From the NCBI RefSeq assembly GCF_900660485.1, contig NZ_LR214951.1, positions 620,001 to 684,000 on the forward strand: a stretch of DNA of 64,000 nt, written 5' to 3'. This DNA comes from Mesomycoplasma neurolyticum. GTDB taxonomy: Bacteria > Bacillota_I > Bacilli_A > Mycoplasmatales > Metamycoplasmataceae. The position numbers and the translations under genes are program-made. Of this stretch, positions 1-11,368 are shown one piece after another; within the stretch, counting starts at the first letter, position 1; each line of letters begins with the position of its first letter. Under the pieces are notes generated by a model that was not told where the DNA came from, made no database searches, and worked only from the letters and a program-made list of their open reading frames with translations.

Positions 1-984
1 TTCTGTGTTAGGTAATCTGTAGCCAAAAAGATAAAAATTTGCTTTAGTTTTAGAAGCTGTTAATATTAAATCCATATCTCTTGCTTCTATGTCATAACTT
101 GGCGCTTTCATTGGGAAATATTTTGCATCATACCTGTTGGCATTTTCATAAATGCAACCATGTGGTTCCTCATAAATAATGTTGCTTTCACTATGTCAAT
201 CAGGACAAGCAAAACTATATGATGCAGAAGCTCCTTCACTTACATCTCCAGCTTCAAATGTTTGTGGCACAGTTAAATATTGTGCTGCTACAGCTTGTGG
301 ATTTCATGGATTTGAATTTGCTTCTGTTTCTTGCTCTTGATAAGATTCGTTTAGTATCTCAGGATCATTAATCCTTGTTGTTTCCACAATCCTTCCTACT
401 GGGTGGTGGGCATGACCTGGCGCTACAGGAACAGCATCAACTCTTCATGCTGAACGAACAGAAGTTGGTGCAACTGGTCCATCTGAAAATCACTCTCTTT
501 GGTAAGAAAATGATGTTCTCAATGCTCTTATTGCCATTTGAGCTATCTCACGATCTGATTCATCATAATGTATGTCATCATTCATAACTAGATCTAACAA
601 ATTTTCTCCTGTTGTTCTTGCATTATAAAAAAATTGATCAGCTCTTACTTCATATAAATAAGCTTCTCTTGGATGCCCTGGCACATACTCTCTAAGCCAG
701 CTACCAAAGTATCTCATCGCAGCAGTTGGTGTTTCAGCAAATGAAACAAATCAACTTCTACCAAAATTAGTAGAAACTATGTGTTCATAAAAGTTACGAA
801 CATCACCTAAATTTTTAAAACCTTCTCTAAAGATCACTTCAGGTGGTCTAGTATCCACTCTATAGACAAATTTAGGTGGTGTAGGTTCACCTAAAATTGG
901 AACACTTAATGATTGTATTGTGTCTTCATTTATTTGTTCATTTTTTAAATGAGTTTTTTCATTAAAATTTGATTTATTTTTTAT
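1..984 (-). CDS. CARDS-toxin-like mono-ADP-ribosyltransferase, N-terminal part (runs off window)
   Basis: Likely ADP-ribosylates host proteins, as the Mycoplasma pneumoniae community-acquired respiratory distress syndrome toxin does. 328 residues are visible and the 3' end lies outside the window. From memory of the CARDS sequence the match is close and nearly gap-free. VYRVD at about residues 40-44 supplies the NAD-binding Arg42 (CARDS Arg10). NFYEHIVSTNFGRS carries the His and the STN block. SFSYQREW ends in the QxE catalytic Glu164 (CARDS Glu132), followed by a UGA-encoded Trp. RVDAVPV, PGHAHHP and VVETTRIN also match. There is no signal peptide, as in CARDS. The first in-frame ATG (717-715) lies inside the catalytic domain, and a TAG stop lies at 999-997. 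An AGGAGG site (998-993) sits 8 bases before an ATA codon at 984-982, so I take ATA as the start. This gives about 32 residues more than the M. pneumoniae protein. The C-terminal vacuolating region is not visible. Confidence 0.93.
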
Positions 985-1019
985 CGTTTTTTCCTCCTAA
1001 TTAATTTTTTAAGATAATT

Positions 1020-1048
1020 ATTATAACATATTTTTAAAAATATGTTAA
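1020..1048 (-). promoter_or_regulatory. Toxin promoter with a 22-bp palindrome between -35 and -10
   Basis: On the minus strand TTAACA (1048-1043) and TATAAT (1025-1020) are separated by exactly 17 bases, a near-consensus sigma-70 promoter 35 bases upstream of the proposed toxin start. The spacer is a perfect palindrome, half-site AACATATTTTT and its complement, at 1025-1046, touching both promoter boxes. This is a possible operator, although A/T-rich palindromes also arise by chance. Confidence 0.7.
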
Positions 1049-1835
1049 AAAAAAATTAAAAAATTTTATTTCTTTATTTTAATAAGTAAAAATACTATTT
1101 TTTAATCTTTGTTTTTGACTTGTAAAAAGTAATTGAAAATTTTAACTCCAACTTAAATCAATGCAAGATAATTTTTTGATTTTATTTTCTATGTTATAAT
1201 CGATCTTTTTGCCAAGTAAAGTTATAATATTAATCCTGTTTGTGCTTTTTATAACAAATAAAAGATGTAATTATTTTTGAAAATTTTAATAATATTTTTA
1301 TAAAACAAAAAGATGGTTTGAATATTATTATCTTTAATTTTTTTGAAGTTGTTAGTGTATTCATTCCACTGTTCATTGGTGTTAAATTATTAATAAAAAA
1401 ATATAAATCAAAAATAATAAAGCATTTTTGTTGAATTTGAAAAGCACAAAAATTTTATTAAATCTAAAAATAATTTGCAACTAAAATAGATTGCTAATTT
1501 ATTATTTATCAGCAAAAATATGACTTATAAAATGAGAAATAATATTAAAATGTATTATAAAAATGGTGACATTTAATAATAAAAAAAATAACAATCTTTT
1601 TACTAGTTTTTCAAATTTAGATGTTTATAATCATGAAATCAATATTGTTCTATTTATATAGAACATAGAAATGAAGAATAACAAAAAGTTTATCTAACTC
1701 ATACAATGGATTTAATGATAAATCACTTGAATCAAAATCAGCTTGTAGATCATCTATATTTGAAAAAGCACTAAAAAAATTAATGCATTTAGTAAGCTTA
1801 TTAACTTTTTAAAAATAAATAATTAGCTTATAGTC
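1049..1835. other. Gene-free stretch with decayed coding fragments
   Basis: No intact gene is seen. Short coding-like pieces remain on the plus strand. One around 1309-1460 reads as a hydrophobic segment followed by a basic tail with UGA tryptophans. Another around 1707-1811 encodes about 34 residues ending LMHLVSLLTF and a stop. They are in different frames, broken by stops, and I recognise no family. This looks like a decayed accessory gene or genes beside the toxin. Confidence 0.4.
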
Positions 1836-1881
1836 TTGACTAAAAATACACCACTAGAAACAGTGGTGTATTTTTAGTCAA
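1836..1881. terminator. Strong hairpin terminator, 20-bp perfect stem
   Basis: Arms 1836-1855 and 1862-1881 pair perfectly around a 6-base loop (AGAAAC). It begins 3 bases beyond the stop of the phosphodiesterase gene on the minus strand. The outer A/T-rich parts of the arms could work as U-tracts in both directions. Confidence 0.85.
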
Positions 1882-1883
1882 AA

Positions 1884-2603
1884 TTATTTTCATTTATAAT
1901 TTGAAATTTGCCCAAAAACTTTTTTATCTTTTAAATATTTTTTATAAATTTTTTCTGACTTAATAGTTCATAATAAATATGGTTTTTGAAGTTTATCTAA
2001 TTTATATTTCATTGAATCATAAATATCAACTCAAGGATTTAAATAATCACAAACTTTTTTTATTTCTTCAGCATTTAATTTATAAAATTCAGTTTTTTTT
2101 CAAAATAAAAAAGCTAATTTAAATTTTGGATTTAATTTTTTCATAATTTTTAATGTTTCAAAATTAAATGATGAAAAAATTATTTTATCAAAAAAATCAG
2201 ATGAATAATTTTTAGATAACTCTAAAATTTTTTCTTCAATTTTTGGATAATGATAAATATCCGTTTTAACTTCTACATTAATATATTTAAACACTTTTAA
2301 ATATTTATCTAAAAATTCTTTTAGTGTTAAAATTTTTTGCTCAGGCACAGTTATTTTAAAAAATTTACTATGATCATCTTTTTTCAAATTTGATAGAGTA
2401 CTTTTAGCTATTGTTTTATTGGCTAAAGCTGTTCTTTCTGTTGTTTCATCATGAATGATTACTAAATGACTATCACTTGTTAAATGAACATCTAATTCTA
2501 CACCATCGAAACCAAATATATTTGCAGTTTCAAAAGCTAAATCTGTATTTTCAGGCGCGATAGCCATATAGCCTCTATGTGCTAACAATAATTGTTTAGG
2601 CAT
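1884..2603 (-). CDS. glpQ: Glycerophosphodiester phosphodiesterase (GDPD)
   Basis: Hydrolyses glycerophosphodiesters such as glycerophosphocholine to glycerol-3-phosphate and an alcohol. The protein has 239 residues, typical of short mycoplasmal GDPDs. The N-terminus shows the GDPD signature: LAHRGY with the catalytic His, APENT, DGVELDVHLTSD with metal-binding Glu and Asp, and VIIHDETTERT with the second catalytic His. NVEVKTD supplies a further Glu. Three or more UGA tryptophans lie in the C-terminal third. The ATG overlaps the last 8 bases of the upstream MFS gene, so the two are translationally coupled. In M. pneumoniae, GlpQ activity releases glycerol-3-phosphate whose oxidation yields hydrogen peroxide, so the enzyme can matter for cytotoxicity. 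No glycerol-3-phosphate oxidase gene is in this window. Confidence 0.93.
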
Positions 2604-4002
2604 TTTCTAATTCTCTTCAACGATAGTTAGTTTTACCTAATTTTTTAAGCTCTTTTGTATTTGCAATAAATACAAGTGCACCTGCAAGTAGTCCAACTAA
2701 AGCAATAGATAATGAAATAATAATTATTATTTGGTAACCCAAAATAGATGTATTACTATTTCCCACTTCTGTGTATTGTTTTCCAACATAAGCTGTTACC
2801 TCATACAATCAAGCATCAGAACTAAAACCTACAAAGCTTAAAATTCCAATTGATGAAGCATATGATGATTTTTCAATATGTGTTTCACCTACTTGTGCAT
2901 ATCTTAATGTAACCATAATTCATGACAATAAACCAACTAGTATGAAAATAAATGAACTAGCTATAATTAAAAAAATGTTTCTTTCCCCTGATTTTGAAGC
3001 AGCAAAAGGTAAGAGCACCATTATTCCAATTAAAATAATTCCAATTCCTAAAACTATCATTAAAAATAATACATAAGACCTAAATTTATCAGCAAGTCTA
3101 CCTGCAAATCCTGAAATAGCTACACGCATTAAATATGTTCGCATTCCACCTAAAATTGTTACTAACAATACAGGTCCTAAAAAGGCATTTTGAATCATTT
3201 GCAATAAATAATAAGCAAAAACTGACTGAAAAGTATACATACCTAGTAAGAAAAATGAAAGCATTCACAATTTTCAATTTGACATTGCTTTAAAAATATG
3301 AATAATATTTTTCTTTATTTTTTCGAGACTTAAAGGTTCTGTTGATTTTGTAAATTTTTCTGGTACATAAACTACTACTAATACTGTAGTAATAATTAAA
3401 AATATTGCAATAGTAAAAGCATAAGTTGCAAAAGGTGCAGCTGAATCTTTTTGTCTAGGCGCTCACACATTAGTGATTAAAAGACCTAATAAAAATACTA
3501 AAACAAAACCGATTATTCCATTTGCAACACCTTGAATTCCATAAGCTAAACCTTGATTTTCTTTTGTAGTTTGTTGAGAAACTAATTTTCAAAGTGGGGT
3601 TCAAAAAATTAAGGTTGTACTAATACCTCAAAGCCCAAACATAATTTGGTATTGTAATAATAAACTTTCTTGACTAGTAGATTTAGAATTTAAAATATTG
3701 ATCCCAAATCAAATAGTTATTAAACCTGTTGACAAAGTGGCGAGTGCTAATAAATATTTACTTCTAAATTTATTAGCTAAAAAACCGCCAGGTAATTGCG
3801 TTGCTAAAGTAACTCATCCAATGATAGATGTTAACTTAGCAATATCATGTTCATTTATTCCTAAATAACTATGTAAATTCGGAATAATGTTTTTTATATA
3901 ATATGGTGCTGCAATAACAAAAACGTCAGCTGCAGCAAGAATCGCTAAAATTATTAATTGTTTTAGCGTTATTTTCTCCAATACTGATTTTAAAAACTTC
4001 AT
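2596..4002 (-). CDS. MFS permease, probable glycerophosphodiester or related transporter
   Basis: A 468-residue membrane protein with about 12 hydrophobic segments. It starts [16 protein letters not shown] followed by a long hydrophobic helix. The MFS loop motif between helices 2 and 3 is visible as [13 protein letters not shown], and its counterpart in the second half as [13 protein letters not shown]. The start follows a good AAGGA site. The gene is directly upstream of, and overlaps, the phosphodiesterase gene. In M. pneumoniae the MFS permease GlpU next to glpQ is needed for glycerophosphocholine uptake, so import of glycerophosphodiesters is the best inference; I cannot see substrate residues. 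The upstream region has unusually long A runs (see promoter entry). The protein is only distantly like the second MFS permease at 55856-57415. Confidence 0.85.
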
Positions 4003-4100
4003 TTTTTCCTTGTTTTTTTTTTTTTTTTATGTGTAGAAATAAATAATTTGCGCAAAAAACAAGTCTACATAATTAATCATAGTTTTTTTTTTTTTGTCAA
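4003..4100 (-). promoter_or_regulatory. Upstream region of the MFS/GDPD operon with A13 and A16 tracts
   Basis: On the minus strand a perfect TTGACA (4100-4095) is followed by an A run (A13, 4095-4083) and then TATGAT (4081-4076), a spacer of only 13 bases. A second run of 16 A (4028-4013) lies immediately before the AAGGA ribosome site. A run between -35 and -10 is the arrangement that phase-switches the vlp genes of M. hyorhinis. Alternative -10 boxes just downstream (ATTAAT, 17-base spacing) are weaker. Confidence 0.55.
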
Positions 4101-4190
4101 GAAAAAACAAAAAAGTGTTTATTTTTTATAAAAAAATCTATAAAAAAATATATTTTTAAGTTTTTAAGATAAAAAAATTAAAAAATAAAA

Positions 4191-4227
4191 AAACTTTAAT
4201 TTAACTTTTTGTGTTAAATTAAAGTTT
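4191..4227 (-). terminator. dnaK terminator
   Basis: A 15-bp perfect stem (4191-4205 with 4213-4227) lies about 20 bases after the dnaK stop. On the minus strand it is followed by a T-rich tract. Confidence 0.85.
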
Positions 4228-4247
4228 GTATTTTGATTTGTTAAATT

Positions 4248-6041
<1,794 letters not shown>

Positions 6042-6104
6042 TTAATCTCCTAATTTTGTGTTTTTATTTTTTCCTTTTAAAAGCTTTTTCTTAGCTTAAA
6101 TAAC

Positions 6105-6145
6105 ATTGTACCACAAAATTAGCACTCTAATGCAAATATTGCCAA
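6105..6145 (-). promoter_or_regulatory. dnaK promoter with imperfect CIRCE operator
   Basis: TTAGCACTC at 6119-6127, 9 bases, then TATTGCCAA at 6137-6145. The first arm is a perfect CIRCE half-site; the second matches 6 of 9 positions of GAGTGCTAA. It overlaps the -35 region of a promoter whose -10 is TACAAT (6110-6105). CIRCE is the HrcA repressor site, so dnaK is probably heat-inducible. Confidence 0.85.
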
Positions 6146-6183
6146 TTTTTTTTTATTTATTTTTTTTAAGGTAAAATTTACTT

Positions 6184-7056
6184 ATGAAAATAAATAAAGT
6201 TATTATCCCTGCTGCTGGTTGAGGAACAAGGTTTTTACCTTTAACTAAATCAATACATAAAGAGTTGGTGCCCATTTTAAATAAACCTGCTATTAGTTAT
6301 TTAGTTGAAGAGTGCATAGAAGCTGGAATTTCTGAAATAATCTTGATTATATCACCAAGAAAAAATGAAGTTGTGGATTATTTCAAAATTTACGAGCTTC
6401 TTGAAGAAGAATTAAAGCAAAAAAATAAAATTCATTTATTAGACTTAGTAAAAAAAACAAATAAAGAAAAATTTATTAAAGTCGTTTACCAAAATGAACA
6501 ACTAGGTCTTGGTCATGCAATAGCAATAGCTGCTGAAGCAATAAACAACGAACCTTTCGGAATAATATTAGGTGATGATTTAATTTATAATGATAAAAAA
6601 GCAGCAATAAAACAGTTGATTGAGCAATTTGAACAAAAACAATCATCAATTATTGGTGTTGCAAATGTTGATGCTAAAGAAGTGAATAAATATGGTATTG
6701 TTGTACCTAAAAATGAAAGTGAAAAAAATAATAAAGTGTTTGAAATTATAGGAGCTGTTGAAAAACCTTCTATCGAAACAGCGCCAAGCAATAAAGCAAT
6801 AATTGGTAGATATGTTTTTACACCAGAAATTTTAGATTTACTTAAAAATTTAAAACCAACTGTTAATAATGAAATTCAATTAGTGGATGCTTTTGATGGA
6901 TTAATTAAAAAACAGAAAATTTATGCTTATCAATTAGATGGTATTAGATATGATTTAGGTTCTATTGATGGTTTTGTTAAAGCAAATATTGATTATGCAC
7001 TAAGAGATAAGAATATAAAAACCTCAATTTTAGAACATATAAAAAAAATTAGATAA
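6184..7056 (+). CDS. galU: UTP-glucose-1-phosphate uridylyltransferase
   Basis: Makes UDP-glucose from UTP and glucose-1-phosphate for glycolipid or capsule synthesis. The protein has 290 residues, as usual for bacterial GalU. It begins with the nucleotide-binding loop IPAAGWGTRFLP (Trp is UGA), then KSIHKELVPI. QLGLGHAIAIA and FGIILGDDL (metal-binding Asp) follow, with GRYVFTPEILDLL and YDLGSIDGFVKANI near the C-terminus. I place the start at 6184 because the catalytic loop precedes the next ATG. An AAGG site lies just upstream. It is divergent from dnaK and shares a 145-bp intergenic region with it. Confidence 0.95.
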
Positions 7057-7192
7057 TAATTTAATATATATAAATTATAAATATTATATTTAGCGCCTTT
7101 GTTAATAATCAGCAAACGTGTTTTATATATTTTTAAAATATTGTAAATATCTATTTAAAATTAAATATTTTTAAATGATATATAATTATTGA

Positions 7193-8020
7193 ATGATTCA
7201 TTGATTTCCAGGACATATGTCTAAAGCTATAAAAGAAATAAAAGAAAAAGAAAAAATTTGTGATCTTTTTGTAATTGTTTTGGATGCTCGCGCCCCTATA
7301 AGTACATATAATGAAGAATTTGATAAAATTTCTCCACACAAGCCACGTTTGTTTGTTATAACAAAAAAAGATTATGGTGATTTAAAAAAACTAAAATTGA
7401 TTTTAAAAAAATTCGAAAATAATAGTAAATCAAAAGTGATTTTAGTTAATTTAAAAAATAATTTTTCAAAAAAAATTATTTTAGAAAATATCAATGAGCT
7501 ATTAAAAGAAAAAAAACAAAAAGATTTACAAAAAGGATTGTTGAAACCGCAATTAAGAGTTTTTGTTGTAGGTGTGCCAAATAGTGGTAAATCTACATTA
7601 ATTAATTTATTAGCATCTTCAAAAGCAAAAGTTGGTGATAAACCAGGTGTTACAAAATCACAGCAATGAATTAAAGCAAAAAATATTCAATTATTAGATA
7701 CTCCAGGGATTCTATGACCTAAATTTGATGATCAGTTTGTAGCTATGAAATTAGCTATTATTGGTTCTATCAATCCAGATATAATCCCAAAACAAAGTTT
7801 TTTTACTTTTGGTTATAGATTATTATCTAAATATTATCCTGAAAAAATTTTAAATTTAAATTTAACTCCAACAGAAGATGAAGTTGAAATATATAATAAT
7901 CTCTATTTATTAGCTAAAAATAAAAATTTTTTATTAAAAAATAATAAATTGGATGTTGAAAAAACGTCACAATGATTTAGAAATTATTTAAGAAAAATAA
8001 CTAATGTAACATATGATTAA
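7193..8020 (+). CDS. rbgA: Ribosome biogenesis GTPase RbgA (YlqF)
   Basis: Late 50S-subunit assembly GTPase, 275 residues. It is a circularly permuted GTPase: the G4 motif TKKD comes first (residues about 59-62), then G1 VGVPNSGKST, then G3 DTPGIL. The N-terminus MIHWFPGHMSKA is the typical family start, with Trp as UGA, and so fixes the ATG at 7193 rather than the later ATG at 7217. Three further UGA tryptophans lie downstream. VLDARAPIS is also a family signature. It is followed after 12 bases by the DJ-1 family gene, probably one operon. Confidence 0.95.
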
Positions 8021-8032
8021 AAAGGTGAGAAA

Positions 8033-8590
8033 ATGACAAAAAAAATGTTAGTTTTAATTCATGATAAATTTCAAGATTATGAATTAATTGCTGTATTATC
8101 TACAGTAATTAAAGCAAAAACTTTTGAAAATATTGATTTTTATAATTTCAAAAATACAAAAGTTTTTACTGGACAATTTAACCTGGTTAATATAAAAAAT
8201 ACAATTTTTGGTTCAGATTTAAATATAGATGATTATGAAGCTGTATTTATCCCAGGTGGTCAAGGTGCACAATTGTTAAGACAAGATAAAAAAGCATTTG
8301 AAATTGTAGAAAAATTTATTAAAAATGATAAATGAGTTTTTGCAATTTGCGATGCACCAAATGCATTATTTGAAAATAATGTTTTCAGCTCTGAAACTAA
8401 ATATACAGCCTATCCTATTAAAGATCATATTAAAGGCAAAAATTATGTACCTGAAAATGTTGTTGTAGATAATAAAATTGTTACTGCTCGAAGTCCTATT
8501 ACAGCAATAGAATTAGGACTAAAAATAGTTGAAATTTTTCAAGGCAAAAACCATAAAAATATAATTCAAAATGAATTAATAGGACTTTAA
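8033..8590 (+). CDS. DJ-1/PfpI family protein
   Basis: 185-residue member of the DJ-1/ThiJ/PfpI superfamily. The nucleophile elbow is visible as FAICDAPNAL (Cys about residue 105), after VFIPGGQGAQLLR, the usual glycine-rich loop. Family members act as glyoxalase/deglycase-type detoxifiers, chaperones or proteases; the sequence does not decide which. It starts with ATG after an AAAGGTGAG site, 12 bases after rbgA. Two UGA tryptophan codons or fewer are present. A strong terminator follows immediately. Confidence 0.85.
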
Positions 8591-8596
8591 TTTTTT

Positions 8597-8651
8597 AAAA
8601 AAACACCAATAGATTACCTAAATTGTAAAAGTAATTTATTGGTGTTTTTTT
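8597..8651. terminator. Terminator after the DJ-1 gene (convergent)
   Basis: AACACCAATA and ATTAC pair with GTAAT and TATTGGTGTT around a single mismatch. The stem is flanked by A and T tracts. It lies between two convergent genes and may serve both. Confidence 0.85.
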
Positions 8652-8665
8652 AAAATAAAATAAAA

Positions 8666-9211
8666 TTATTCAAAATTTTTTTTAAAAACTGTATTATCAT
8701 TAATTGAATTATTTTCTTTCATTTTGTCTATTGCAATGATTCAAAATGTAATATAACTTTCATTTTTTATATCATGGGTTTGGAGACCAATACCAGTTAT
8801 GCTTTCATATGGCTTTTTGTTAGCTATTAATGTATTTTCACTTTCTTTAAACTCAAGACTATTAATTTTGCTTGGAATAAAACCTTTTCATTCATAGCCA
8901 TTTCGAACAATTTCTTTTATGTATATCAAATCTTTTGTTTTAAAAAAATCTTTGTCGACTTTGGAAGATTGTTTTTCTTTTTCTTTGGAAGTAGCAAAAA
9001 AACTATTATAACTATCAAAATTATTAAAATATTTAAATTCATTTGAAAAAGGTTCATCATAAATAATTTTATTAAGTACAAATTTATCTAAAAGGTTAAT
9101 ATTTTTTAAACTGTAACTTTTTATTTTTTCTATTTTTTCATTATAAGTACAAGAAAAAACACTTAATATTGCAGTTGAGACCACAGCTAAGGATAATAAA
9201 ATTTTTTTCAA
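8666..9211 (-). CDS. Putative lipoprotein, family unknown
   Basis: 181-residue predicted surface lipoprotein. The N-terminus MKKILLSLAVVSTAIL is a signal peptide, followed by SVFSC, a plausible mycoplasmal lipobox. I choose the TTG at 9211 as start because a GGAGGG site lies 8 bases upstream; a TTG five codons earlier overlaps that site. The body is hydrophilic and Lys/Asn-rich, with FKYFNNFDSYNSFF in the middle and TFWIIAIDKMKENN near the end. The same pattern (FKYFDNFPNYSEF, LLSFDKLKIINEK) occurs in the broken lipoprotein gene at 32874-33659, so the two look paralogous. No function is recognised. Confidence 0.75.
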
Positions 9212-9820
9212 CGTATTTCCCTCCAAAAAATTTTCAACTAATATTTTTCAATAAATGTAATAAAAAAACTCATTTTTTCAAAGACAAGAACACTTATAAA
9301 GTTTGTTGATTCTGTAAATATATTTTTTATTTTTGTCTTTAAATTCAAAAAAGTATTATTGCAATTTTATTTTAGCATAAGCATTGTTTGTTCAATACTT
9401 ATTATTAGAAAAATATAAAAAATGCTAAAAATAAGTTATTTTATTATTTTTAATGAAAAAAAATAATTTAATATTTACATTAATAATTTTAATGGTTTTT
9501 TTATGTTTCTATTTTGAATAATTATATTTTTAATTTTTGATTTTTTTTATTTTATATTAACAAAACTCACTAAATTTATATTAGATTTATTTATTTGCTT
9601 CAATTTAAAAATTATTTCATTTTTTACATTTTTTAAATTGATTTTCTTTAGTTTTTATTAAGTTTTCTTGATAATTATTTAATAAAATATAGCAAATCTA
9701 CAAAGCAAAACGCATGTTTTGTAAATGTTTACAATACTTTAATTGCATTATATTTAGCAAAATTATTTACTAAATTACTTATACAAATATAATATTTAAT
9801 TTTGTTTATTTATATTGTTT
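9212..9820. other. Gene-free stretch
   Basis: About 600 extremely A/T-rich bases with no long reading frame. A 22-codon frame at 9453-9521 (plus) begins MKKNNLIFTLI and looks like a lipoprotein-type signal peptide remnant before stops. The promoter of the lipoprotein gene must lie at the left end, but I see no clear -35/-10 pair. Nothing else is recognised. Confidence 0.4.
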
Positions 9821-11368
9821 TTAACTTTTTGTAAATTGTTTTGTTTTTAGTTTATTAAAGCCTTTTTTCGCTATATAATCTACTTTATGTTGAATTTTTG
9901 ATAAAAATAAAAATAAATCTTTAGAAACATTTAATCGATCAAAAACATCATTAATTAAATAATTAGTTGTGTGTTTTTCGTTTTTAACAAGCCCAGCCAC
10001 TTTAACATCATTTATTTTCATTTTTTTTAAAATTTGTTTTACTGCATTAATTTGTAATTTTCCACCATCTACAATAATTAAATCAATCAAAAAATTTTTA
10101 TTGTTTTTTTCAAAATATTTTTGAATTGTTTTTTTCATTAAAAATAAATCTGAATTTTTTTCATTTTTAGGATGAAAGTAAAAAAAATTTTTATTTGATA
10201 TATTTTTTAATTTATTGTAAAACATAACAAAACCAATAGCTGAATCTTTATTTGTAAATGAGTTATCAACAATTAAAAAATGGTCTAATTTTTTTAAGTT
10301 TAATAAATTTTTAAACTCATTTAAAATAATTTCATTTTTAATTTCTAAATTTAAAATTTGTTCATTTTTTTCTAAACTTTGATTTTCTAAATTATTCAAA
10401 GTATTAGCTATATCTCCTTTTTGTGGAAACAATATTTTTTCTTTAAAATATATGTTATCAAGATTTAAATCTTTGAATTTTGAATTCATTATAATCTGAT
10501 CAGGGATAACATTTTTTTGATAAAAAATTTGCAAAAACTCAAAAACAAAATTTTCAAAAGCAATGTTTTTTTCAAAAATTTCTTCAGTTGAATTAAATAA
10601 AAAGCCTCAGCGATAAAAATATATAACAACAATTATGTTTTTATCATTTTCAATAAAAGTTATAAAATCAGAATGTTTATTAGAATTAAGTTTGATAAAC
10701 TGACTTTCCTCAAAATTCTTTTTTAGAGAATCTATAGATTTTTTTATTTCAAGTGCAATTTCTAATTTTGTATCATCCATTTTAGCTTTTTGGTATATAT
10801 TATCTAAATAAGCTAAAAAACTTGTGTTTTTGTTTAAAAAAATTTTTTTTATTTTTAAAAAAGTTTCTTCTACTTTTGGTAAAGTTCATTCATTTTTAGG
10901 AATTAAAAAACCAATTTCATACAAAAATTCTTTTTCAAGAATTTTTTTTATATTACCTAAACCAAATTTAGGTGGAAAAGGTCCAAAATAAAATATATTT
11001 TTATTTTTTTCATATTTATACTTAACTTCAAATTTTATCGTTTTCCCTTTAATTACAGCTAAATATGGGTACTTACCATTATTTTTTAACAAAATATTAT
11101 ATTTTGGAAAAAAATGTTCAATTTTATTTGCTTCAAGAATTAAAGCGCTTTTTTCATTTTTAGTTATTATAAATTCAAAATCGTCAATCTCTTCAACCAT
11201 TTTAGGTGTAAAAAAAGAATTAACACTTCCTTTAAAATATTGCAACATTCTTTTTTTAAGATTAACTGATTTACCTATATAAATAATTTTATTATTTTGC
11301 TTTCAAAAGTAAACGCCAGGCTTTTCTGGTACATTTTTTTTGATTTTTTCTTCAAGTGTTAAAGTCAT
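9821..11368 (-). CDS. uvrC: UvrABC system protein C (short form)
   Basis: Dual-incision endonuclease of nucleotide excision repair, 515 residues; most bacterial UvrCs are about 600. The GIY-YIG nuclease is N-terminal: KPGVYFWKQNNKIIYIGKSVNLKKR. A UVR-type helix (DDTKLEIALEIKKSIDSLKK) lies mid-protein for UvrB contact. The RNase-H-like endonuclease domain shows HFLIVDNSF and LIIVDGGKLQINA with catalytic Asp residues. The protein ends about 25 residues after the SKIQHKVDYIAKKGF block, so the usual C-terminal helix-hairpin-helix pair seems absent. The start ATG (11368) overlaps the end of the upstream transporter gene by 10 bases. UGA tryptophans occur in the N-terminal and central parts. Confidence 0.93.

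Noticed and set aside
7057..7192. Possible tRNA gene after galU (short GC-containing stretch)
   Set aside because: No cloverleaf or TTCGANTC-type T-loop was found on either strand; I saw no tRNA gene anywhere in the window by eye.
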